NCBI GenBank assembly: GCA_021811235.1
Contig: JAJZPG010000008.1
Span: forward strand, 1-51,871
Length of the DNA stretch: 51,871 nucleotides
Direction: 5' to 3'
DNA from: Pseudomonadota bacterium
GTDB lineage: Bacteria > Pseudomonadota > Gammaproteobacteria > Burkholderiales > Thiobacillaceae
Part shown: positions 44,111 through 51,871 of the stretch, piece by piece
How positions within the stretch are numbered: position 1 is the stretch's first letter
Layout of the letters: each line of letters opens with the position of its first letter
The notes under the pieces: model-generated
Database searches by the model: none
What the model saw: the letters and a program-made list of their open reading frames with translations, nothing else
Told to the model about the DNA's origin: nothing
Position numbers and translations under genes: made by a program

Positions 44111-45178
44111 ATGGGGACGACAATCCGTCTGGCGGGTGCGGTCGCGCTGGCGATGCTGGGAACGGGATCGCCGGCATCGGCCGCGTCGATCGTCGACTGG
44201 GAGGGCTGCAGTTCGATTCCGGCGGACGCCGACAGGCTGGCGTGCTACGACCGCGTGTCGGGGCGCTCGCAGCCCGAAGTCCGCCCCGCTTCGCCGGCCG
44301 CGGCCGCGGCCGCCCCGGCGCCGCAGCCCGCTCCCTCGTCCGCTGCCGCCGAACCTGCGCAGGAGCCGAAATTGTTGTCGGCGCTGTCGCGCCACTGGGA
44401 GCTCGACGACGAGGCCAAGCAGGGGGCTTTCCTGTTCCGCCCCCACCGGCCGAATTATTTCCTGCCGATCAAGGTCAGCAACGATCCCAACAACACCCCC
44501 TTCCAGGGCACCCTGATCCAGCCGCACCTCGGGCTCGATTCTGTCGAGACCGAATTGCAGTTGAGCTTCAAGATCAAGGCGATGGAGGGGGTGTTCGGCC
44601 ACGACAACGTCGACCTCTGGTTCGGCTATACCGCGACCTCGTTCTGGCAGGCCTACAACAGCAGCATTTCCTCGCCGTTCCGCGAGACCAACTACGAGCC
44701 GGAGGCGATGCTGGTATTCCGCACCAATTACTCGCTTGCCGGCTTCCGTGGGCGCTTCTTCAATCTGGGGCTGGCTCACCAGTCGAACGGGCGCAGCGAG
44801 GCGCTGTCGCGCAGCTGGAACAGAATTTACGCGCAGATGGGATTCGAGCGCGACAATCTGGCCGTGCTGATCCGGCCCTGGTACCGCCTGCCGGAAAGCA
44901 GCGGCGAGGACGACAATCCGGACATCGAGGACTATCTCGGGTACGGCGACCTGCAGCTGGTGTATCGCAAGGGGCGCAATGCCTATTCCTTGCTGCTGCG
45001 CAACAATTTCAGCCGCACGGACAATCACGGCGCGCTGAAGCTCAACTGGAGTTTCCCGCTGTACGGGCGCCTGAAGGGCTATGTGCAGTATTTCAACGGC
45101 TACGGCGAATCGCTCATCGATTACAACCACAAGCAGCAGTCCTTCGGCCTGGGCGTCAGCCTGACCGAAGGCATGTGA
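44111..45178 (+). CDS. pldA: Outer-membrane phospholipase A (OMPLA)
   Basis: The 355-residue protein has a signal (LAGAVALAMLGTGSPASA), a Pro/Ala-rich linker and the 12-strand OMPLA barrel. The catalytic His-Ser pair is in LGLAHQSNGRSEALSRSWNR, with the Asn likely in FRETNYEPEAM; DLWFGYTATSFWQAYN is the usual beta segment. It hydrolyses phospholipids in the outer leaflet when the membrane is disturbed. The start at 44111 has GGGGGCG upstream. It is convergent with the protease gene, with only one base between the two stops. Confidence 0.93.
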   Translation: MGTTIRLAGAVALAMLGTGSPASAASIVDWEGCSSIPADADRLACYDRVSGRSQPEVRPASPAAAAAAPAPQPAPSSAAAEPAQEPKLLSALSRHWELDDEAKQGAFLFRPHRPNYFLPIKVSNDPNNTPFQGTLIQPHLGLDSVETELQLSFKIKAMEGVFGHDNVDLWFGYTATSFWQAYNSSISSPFRETNYEPEAMLVFRTNYSLAGFRGRFFNLGLAHQSNGRSEALSRSWNRIYAQMGFERDNLAVLIRPWYRLPESSGEDDNPDIEDYLGYGDLQLVYRKGRNAYSLLLRNNFSRTDNHGALKLNWSFPLYGRLKGYVQYFNGYGESLIDYNHKQQSFGLGVSLTEGM

Positions 45179-45179
45179 T

Positions 45180-45989
45180 TCAGGGCGCCTTGGACAGGGC
45201 CTGCTCCAGCAGCCGGTGCACATACTTCACTGGAATCGCGTAGCTGATCCCGCTGGGCGCGGTGAGTGCGGCCTCCTTGGCCCCTTTCACGTAGCCCGAA
45301 TTGACCACGCCCAGCACCTCGCCGGTGTCGGGGTGCCATACCGGGCTGCCGCTGTTGCCGGGGTAGGCGATGGCGTCGAGTTCGAAGACTTCGTAGGGGC
45401 GCTGCGCCTGCCGGAGGGCGCGCGCATTCAGCTGGGACGCGGCCGGGACCGGGGTGTAGATCGGGATGATGGCGGCCAGCCCGGCGCGGTGGGTGGAGGG
45501 GTTGAGTCCCAGCACCGAGCCGATCGGATAGCCGGTGAAATACAGTTGCCAGCCTTCGCGCGCGCGATCCGAGTCGCCCAGTTTCAGGGTCGGCAAGGGA
45601 TCGCCGGCGATTTTCAGCAGGGCCAGGTCGCGGTCGCGGTCGGTGGCCACCAGCCTGGCCGCGCGCACCGCCATCTGGCGGTCGCGCCCGATGAACACCG
45701 CGTAGGTTTCCTTCTTCTCGGAGTCGAGCGGTCGGGTGAAGATGTGGGCGCACGACACCACGTACTGTCCGTCCAGTACCGCAAAACCGGTGCCCAGCAG
45801 GTTGCCGCGCGGGCTGCCGGTGGGATGGAAGGTGCCGACGCCGACCACGCCCGGCTTGATGGTGGGCAGCATGTCGGCCACGTCGGCGTGGGCGGGCAGG
45901 CAAGCCACGAGCAGGATCAGCCCCCAACTGGTACGCAGCTTGCTGGCCAACTGGCCAGTCAGCCGGAGGACATGACCGGGCAGCGTCAT
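45180..45989 (-). CDS. Exported trypsin-like serine protease
   Basis: An S1 (trypsin/DegP-like) protease of about 269 residues. A signal-type segment (LRTSWGLILLVACLPAHA) is followed by the catalytic triad: His in YVVSCAHIF, Asp in TDRDRDLALLKI and Ser in YPGNSGSPVWHP. The oxyanion-site context fits. There is no PDZ domain. The start is uncertain: 45989 (MTLPGHVLRL) gives a normal signal peptide, while the frame is open to 46046, two bases from the divergent dehydrogenase gene. It would act in the periplasm. Confidence 0.82.
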   Translation of the reverse strand: MTLPGHVLRLTGQLASKLRTSWGLILLVACLPAHADVADMLPTIKPGVVGVGTFHPTGSPRGNLLGTGFAVLDGQYVVSCAHIFTRPLDSEKKETYAVFIGRDRQMAVRAARLVATDRDRDLALLKIAGDPLPTLKLGDSDRAREGWQLYFTGYPIGSVLGLNPSTHRAGLAAIIPIYTPVPAASQLNARALRQAQRPYEVFELDAIAYPGNSGSPVWHPDTGEVLGVVNSGYVKGAKEAALTAPSGISYAIPVKYVHRLLEQALSKAP

Positions 45990-46048
45990 GCAAATTGGAT
46001 ACAATCCGGGCGGCAGCAAAGACTTTCTATTCATAGGGGAATCCAAGC

Positions 46049-47328
<1,280 letters not shown>

Positions 47329-47329
<1 letters not shown>

Positions 47330-48357
47330 TGTCCGCGTTCGACGCGCTGAAATCGCAGCTCCGGGCCGAGCCCAGGACCTGGCTCGTCACCGGCGCCGCC
47401 GGCTTCATCGGCAGCAATCTGGTCGAGGCCCTGCTGCAGCTGGACCAGCACGTCGTCGGCCTCGACAACTTCGCCACCGGGCGCGAGAAGAATCTGGCGC
47501 AGGTGCAGGCGAGCGTCGGCCCCGAAGGCTGGAGCCGCTTCGCGTTCAGGCGCGGCGACATCCGCGACCTCATCACCTGCCACAGCGCGTGCAAGGGGGT
47601 CGATTACGTGCTGCACCAGGCCGCGCTCGGCTCGGTGCCGCGCTCGATCGAGGATCCGCTGTCGACCCACGCCGCCAACAACACCGGCTTCCTCAACATG
47701 CTGGTGGCGGCGCGCGACGCGAAAGTGAAGCGTTTCGTCTACGCTGCGTCCTCCTCGACCTACGGCGATCACCCCGGCCTGCCCAAGGTCGAGGACGTCA
47801 TCGGCAAACCGCTGTCGCCGTATGCGGTGACCAAGCTGGTGAACGAGCTGTACGCCGACGTGTTCGGCCGCTGCTACGGCATGGAATCGATCGGCCTCAG
47901 ATACTTCAACATCTTCGGCCGCCGCCAGGACCCCAACGGCGCCTACGCCGCGGTGGTGCCGAAGTGGGTCGCGAGCATGATCCACAACGAGCCGGTCTAC
48001 ATCAACGGCGACGGCGAGACCAGCCGCGACTTCTGCTACATCGACAACGTCATCCAGGCCAACCTGCTCGCCGCCACCAGCCAGCATGCGGACGCCGCGA
48101 ACCAGGTCTACAACGTCGCGGTCGGCGACCGCACCACGCTGAACCAGCTGTTCGAGGCCATTCGTTCGCTGCTGGCGCCGAAGTTTTCCCACCTCGCCGA
48201 CTTCAAGCCGGTCTACCGCGATTTCCGCGCCGGCGACGTGCGTCATTCGCTCGCCGACGTTTCCAAGGCGCGCACCCGGCTGGGGTACGAGCCCAGCCAT
48301 CGCATCGGCGAAGGGCTGGCCGAGGCGATGGACTGGTACGTGCAGGACCTGGGCTAG
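47329..48357 (+). CDS. tviC: UDP-N-acetylhexosamine/uronate 4-epimerase (TviC/WbpP family)
   Basis: A 342-residue extended SDR epimerase. The NAD site is [20 protein letters not shown]; the catalytic Ser and Y-x-x-x-K are in [15 protein letters not shown] and [14 protein letters not shown]. The [17 protein letters not shown] segment matches WbpP/TviC. The ATG overlaps the stop of the dehydrogenase gene (ATGA-type junction), so both are translated from one mRNA. The likely product is UDP-GalNAcA for capsule or exopolysaccharide. Confidence 0.93.
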
Positions 48358-48374
48358 GGACGGATCCTCGCCCG

Positions 48375-48403
48375 GAGTCCGGCGCGCGGGTGGCGCCGGA
48401 CTC
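48375..48403 (+). terminator. Hairpin after the UDP-sugar genes
   Basis: Perfect 11-bp arms (gagtccggcgc and its complement) with a 7-base loop, 17 bases after the stop. It lacks a T run. Confidence 0.6.
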
Positions 48404-48465
48404 AAGCCGTGAAGCAACGAACCGCTACAGCAAGTACGATAAAGAAATAACGAAGCGGTCAGAAC

Positions 48466-50130
48466 ATGCAGAAAAATGACGAACCCCTGCTGCCCGATCT
48501 GGGCGGAGATGGCCGGCTGAACGCGCTGGACATCCTGCTGCGGCGCACGCAGAGCGAGAGCGACTTCCCCGCCCTGTCCGAGGCCATCGGCGCGATCAAC
48601 CGCATCACCGCCTCCGACCGCGAGGGCGTCAACGTCCTGTCCAACACCATCCTCAAGGACTTCGCCCTCACCAACAAGCTGCTGAAGCTGGCCAACGTCG
48701 CGTTTTACAACCAGGTCGGCGGCGGTTCGATCAGCACCATTTCGCGTGCGGTGGTGATCCTCGGCTTCAATGCGGTGCGCTCGATCGCGCTGAGCCTGAT
48801 CCTGTTCGACAACCTGGAAAACAAGGCGCATGCGCAGCAGTTGAAGGAGGAGTTCGTCAAGATTCTGTACGCCGGCATGCTGGCGCGCGAGATGGCGGGC
48901 AGGGCGCAGGTGAAGGACGTCGAGGAGGCGTTCATCGGCGCCATGCTGCACAACCTGGGCCGCATGCTCGCCATGTTCTATTTTCCCGCCGAGACGGTAG
49001 CCATCCGGCAGAAGATGGAGACCGAAGGCATGAGCGATGCGCGCGCCTCGACGGCGGTGCTGGGCGTGTCGTTCGAGAATCTAGGCATCGGCATCGCGCG
49101 CAGCTGGGGGTTCCCGGACCAGCTGGTGCAGAGCATGAAACGGCTGCCCGAAGGCAGGGTCAGGAAAAGCGCGAGCAACGCCGATCGGTTGCGTGCGTTG
49201 GCGGGATTCTCCAACGCCCTGTGCGAAGTCATCATCGAGACGCCGGACAAGGAGCGCCGCCAGGCCCTGGACAAGCTTACCGCGCGTTTCGGCGAGACCG
49301 TGCCGGTGACGGTCGAGCAGCTCTCCGGGGTAATGGAAAAGTCGATGCAGGACATCGCGCAGTTCGCGCTGGCGGTGAACGTGAACCTGAAGAACAGTGC
49401 GTTTGCCACGCAGGCGTCGAAGTGGGCCGGGATGGCGCAGGCGCCGGGCACGGCACCGGCCGTGCCGCCGGCGCTGGGGGCGAGCGAGGCGGCGGCGCCG
49501 GGCAAAAGCGCCGAGGCGCGGACCGCACTCGACGACACCGTGCTGCACGAGCACGCGACCATTCTGGACGTGGAAGCCGGCGGGGCCGGCGGGTCCGCGC
49601 AGCGCACGTCCGAGGAGATCCAGGCCATCCTGACCGCGGGCCTGCAGGACGTCGGCAATTCCCTGATCGACGATGCCGTTTCGCTCAACGACATCCTGCG
49701 CATGATTCTCGAAGCCATGTACACGGGCATGGGGTTCGAGCACGTGGTGCTGTGCATCAAGGACGGTCACCGCAACGCCATGTGCGGCAAGTTCGGCTTC
49801 GGCGACGGCGTTCAGCAGCTGACCCGCGCCTTCGACTTCCCGCTGGCGGGGCAGCCGGACGTGTTCCTGGTCGCCCTGCAGAACAATGCCGACATCCTCA
49901 TCACCGACATCGACGACCCCAAGATCGCCACGCGCATCCCGGCCTGGTATCGCAGGAACGTGCCGGCACATACCTTCGTGCTGTTCCCGGTCGTCGTGAA
50001 GGGCAAGCCGGTCGGCCTGATCTACGCCGACCGCCAGCGTGCCGGCGACATCAGCATCCCCGAGAAGGAGCTGTCCCTGCTCAAGTCGCTGCGCAACCAG
50101 GCCGTGCTGGCGATCCGGCAGTCTCTGTAG
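48466..50130 (+). CDS. HDOD-GAF signalling protein
   Basis: The 554-residue protein has an HDOD domain at about 25-250 (ALTNKLLKLANVAFYNQVGG, VVILGFNAVRSIALSLILF, EEAFIGAMLHNLGRMLAMFY). A variable Ala/Pro linker follows at about 320-365, and a GAF domain at about 385-550 (MYTGMGFEHVVLCIKDGHRN, FVLFPVVVKGKPVGLIYADR). HDOD proteins act in motility, stress or cyclic-di-GMP pathways without HD catalysis; the GAF part probably senses a ligand. It is a single gene between the UDP-sugar pair and dacB. Confidence 0.9.
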   Translation: MQKNDEPLLPDLGGDGRLNALDILLRRTQSESDFPALSEAIGAINRITASDREGVNVLSNTILKDFALTNKLLKLANVAFYNQVGGGSISTISRAVVILGFNAVRSIALSLILFDNLENKAHAQQLKEEFVKILYAGMLAREMAGRAQVKDVEEAFIGAMLHNLGRMLAMFYFPAETVAIRQKMETEGMSDARASTAVLGVSFENLGIGIARSWGFPDQLVQSMKRLPEGRVRKSASNADRLRALAGFSNALCEVIIETPDKERRQALDKLTARFGETVPVTVEQLSGVMEKSMQDIAQFALAVNVNLKNSAFATQASKWAGMAQAPGTAPAVPPALGASEAAAPGKSAEARTALDDTVLHEHATILDVEAGGAGGSAQRTSEEIQAILTAGLQDVGNSLIDDAVSLNDILRMILEAMYTGMGFEHVVLCIKDGHRNAMCGKFGFGDGVQQLTRAFDFPLAGQPDVFLVALQNNADILITDIDDPKIATRIPAWYRRNVPAHTFVLFPVVVKGKPVGLIYADRQRAGDISIPEKELSLLKSLRNQAVLAIRQSL

Positions 50131-50167
50131 GCGCAGGCGTCCGGGCGGAATTCGGCATAATGGCGAC

Positions 50168-51607
50168 ATGTCGCTTGCCCGAATCCTTGCCCGTCTGCTG
50201 ACTGGCCTGCTGATCGCAGGTCCCGTCTTTTCCGTATCCGCGGCGGTGCCGCTTCCTCCGGCATTCCTCGCGGCCCTCGAGGAAGCCGGCATTCCTCCCG
50301 CCCGTGTCGCGGTCGTCGTGCAGCCGCTGGATGCGTCTGAACCGCTGCTCAGTCACAACGCCGAGGCGGCGCTCAATCCGGCTTCGGTGATGAAGCTGGT
50401 GACGAGCTTCGCGGCACTCCGGCAGCTGGGACCCGGCTACACCTGGACCACCGACGTATGGGCGGACGGCCCCATCGCGAACGGCGTGCTGGACGGCAAT
50501 CTCATCATCAAGGGCCGGGGCGATCCGACCTTGACGCTGGAGCGGATGTGGCTGCTGCAGCGCGAATTGCGCGCGCGCGGTATCCATCACATCCGCGGCA
50601 ATCTGGTGCTCGACACCCGCCACTTCGATCTGCCGGCGATCGACCCCGGCGCCTTCGACGGCGAGCCACTCGCGCTCTACAACGCGCCGCCTGGCGCGCT
50701 GGTGGCCAATTTCAACGCGGTCACCCTGCGCCTGAAGCCGGATGCGCAACACGTGCTGATCGTCCCCGACATCGCGCTGCCCGGCGTGGCGCTGACTTCG
50801 CAGGTGGTGCTGGATGACGGTACCGAATGCAATGACTGGAAGGATGCGGTCACGCCCCGGCTGTCCGAAGACGGGCAGGCCAGGCTGGTGATGAGCGGGC
50901 GCTACGCGCGCGCTTGCGGCGAGCAGGCCCTGTCGCTGAACCTGTTCGAGCCGGCGGCGACCTTCGATTTCATTTTCCGCGGGCTGTGGGCGGATGCGGG
51001 CGGCACGCTCGGCGGCATCACGGTGGCAGGCCAGGCGCCGTCGTCCGAGCCCCTGCTGCGCTTCGCTTCGCCGCCGCTGACCGAGGCGCTCGTCCGCCTC
51101 AACAAGTATTCCAACAACCTGATGACGCGCAACCTGTTCCTGACGCTGGGCGCGGAAGCCTACGGCGCGCCGGGTACGCCGGAGAAAGGTGCGCGTGCGG
51201 TGCGCGAGGCCCTGATGCAGCACGGCGTGGCGACGCGCAAGCTGGTGCTGGAGAACGGCGCCGGGTTGTCGCGCATCGAGCGCATCAGCGCGCAGGCGCT
51301 CACCCAGCTGTTGCACGCCGCATGGCGCAGCCCGCTGTTCGCCGAATTCGAGTCGGCGCTGCCGATCGTCGCAATCGACGGCACGCTGAAGCGCCGCTTC
51401 AACGGCAGCGCGCTCAGCGGCAACGCGCACCTGAAGACCGGCACCCTGCGCGACGCCAGCGCGTTGGCCGGTTATGTCGTCACGCAGCAGGGCGAACGAT
51501 TGAGCTTCGTCATGCTGGTCAACCACGCCAACGCGCGCCACAGCGAAGCGGCGCAGCGCGCGCTGCTGGAGTGGGTCCACGCCGGTGCAGCAGGGGCGTC
51601 CCGATGA
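50168..51607 (+). CDS. dacB: D-alanyl-D-alanine carboxypeptidase/endopeptidase DacB (PBP4)
   Basis: The 479-residue class-C PBP has a signal (ARLLTGLLIAGPVFSVSA). The active-site motifs are S-x-x-K in NPASVMKLVTSFAAL, S-x-N in NKYSNNLMTRN and K-T-G in AHLKTGTLRDASALAGYV. A long domain between the first two motifs is as in E. coli PBP4. It trims peptidoglycan stem peptides in the periplasm. The ATG at 50168 gives the signal peptide directly. The small gene downstream overlaps its stop codon by four bases. Confidence 0.93.
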   Translation: MSLARILARLLTGLLIAGPVFSVSAAVPLPPAFLAALEEAGIPPARVAVVVQPLDASEPLLSHNAEAALNPASVMKLVTSFAALRQLGPGYTWTTDVWADGPIANGVLDGNLIIKGRGDPTLTLERMWLLQRELRARGIHHIRGNLVLDTRHFDLPAIDPGAFDGEPLALYNAPPGALVANFNAVTLRLKPDAQHVLIVPDIALPGVALTSQVVLDDGTECNDWKDAVTPRLSEDGQARLVMSGRYARACGEQALSLNLFEPAATFDFIFRGLWADAGGTLGGITVAGQAPSSEPLLRFASPPLTEALVRLNKYSNNLMTRNLFLTLGAEAYGAPGTPEKGARAVREALMQHGVATRKLVLENGAGLSRIERISAQALTQLLHAAWRSPLFAEFESALPIVAIDGTLKRRFNGSALSGNAHLKTGTLRDASALAGYVVTQQGERLSFVMLVNHANARHSEAAQRALLEWVHAGAAGASR

Positions 51608-51822
51608 GCCCGGGCTGCCGGGTGATGGCGCTGTTCCTGGTGCTGCTGGCCCTGTTCCAGTCGCTGCCGGTGGCGGTCGAGGCCTGGCAGGCGCGCCAAT
51701 GGCCGGCGACGGCGGTCGAGTGGATCCGGCTGGGCTTGCTGCCGACCGCGCTGTGGCTGTATCTGCGCTATTTCAGCCTCCTGGGCTGCCGTCAGTGCGG
51801 GGATGACGATGAACTTCGATAG
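51604..51822 (+). CDS. Small membrane protein of unknown function
   Basis: A 72-residue protein that begins inside the dacB stop (ATGA overlap). One helix is MALFLVLLALFQSLPVAVEA and a second WIRLGLLPTALWLYLRYFSL, followed by GCRQCGDDDELR with a C-x-x-C pair. It is probably co-translated with dacB, but no family is recognised. Confidence 0.6.
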   Translation: MSPGCRVMALFLVLLALFQSLPVAVEAWQARQWPATAVEWIRLGLLPTALWLYLRYFSLLGCRQCGDDDELR

Positions 51823-51871
51823 GGTGCCCGAGTGGGTGGGGTGGCTGGCGCAGGACGCGGACGGCACCTGG
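51803..51871 (+). CDS. Start of a small conserved hypothetical protein, cut by the window end
   Basis: The frame MTMNFDRVPEWVGWLAQDAD and GTW is open to the last base. Proteins with W-x-x-W-x-A-Q-D-x-D-G-x-W near the N-terminus are common small hypotheticals in Betaproteobacteria. The start could be 51803 or the ATG at 51809; it overlaps the preceding gene. Confidence 0.55.
   Translation, partial: MTMNFDRVPEWVGWLAQDADGTW

Overview
The window looks like a chromosomal segment of a GC-rich, nitrogen-fixing Betaproteobacterium. Rhodocyclales (Azoarcus/Thauera/Dechloromonas-like) or Nitrosomonadales would fit, but the sequence alone does not settle the genus. The pointers are a nif operon tail with NifA/sigma-54 control sites, a PEP-CTERM protein, a groESL operon behind a CIRCE element, an ActP-type symporter with its DUF4212 partner, and many REP-like palindromes. 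No complete insertion sequence, phage or CRISPR array is visible.

Layout. 1-1.7 kb is decayed: a possible TOBE-domain tail, a frameshifted acyltransferase-3 gene and the 3' stub of an ECF41-type sigma factor. 1.8-8.7 kb holds a LysR regulator divergent from a complete RND tripartite efflux operon. 8.9-11.8 kb is a run of small accessory genes (EamA transporter, azoreductase, ABM monooxygenase, DHFR-like reductase) separated by attC-like sites, as in an integron cassette array without an integrase. 12.0-13.6 kb has a flavin-binding protein, a Tat-exported Csp copper-storage protein and a small HepT-like gene. 13.9-18.2 kb is nifB-fdxN-nifO-[2Fe-2S] ferredoxin-nifQ-draG. 18.3-28.6 kb carries an unknown exported protein, then tonB, a secreted beta-propeller phosphoesterase, a TonB-dependent receptor and a second propeller phosphoesterase. 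28.8-36 kb holds tRNA-Phe, a YggT-like protein, a TPR protein, a symporter operon with a CBS/nucleotidyltransferase regulator, and a PEP-CTERM lectin-like protein. 36.4-38.8 kb has a zinc peptidase and two small envelope proteins. 39-51.9 kb is mostly housekeeping: groEL, groES, bioA, an MBL-fold RNase, pldA, a trypsin-like protease, two UDP-sugar enzymes, an HDOD-GAF protein, dacB and the start of a further gene.

Most notable points. (1) The nifB control region has two exact TGT-N10-ACA NifA sites and a -24/-12 promoter for nifB. A second -24/-12 promoter points the other way, into an uncharacterised HepT-like gene, with a 125-bp foldback element in between. (2) The tonB/propeller-phosphoesterase/receptor/propeller-phosphoesterase cluster looks like a self-contained surface release-and-import system for an unknown, possibly phosphorylated, ligand. 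(3) The attC-bounded genes form an integrase-less cassette array. Functions are inferred from recognised family motifs; no database search was run.
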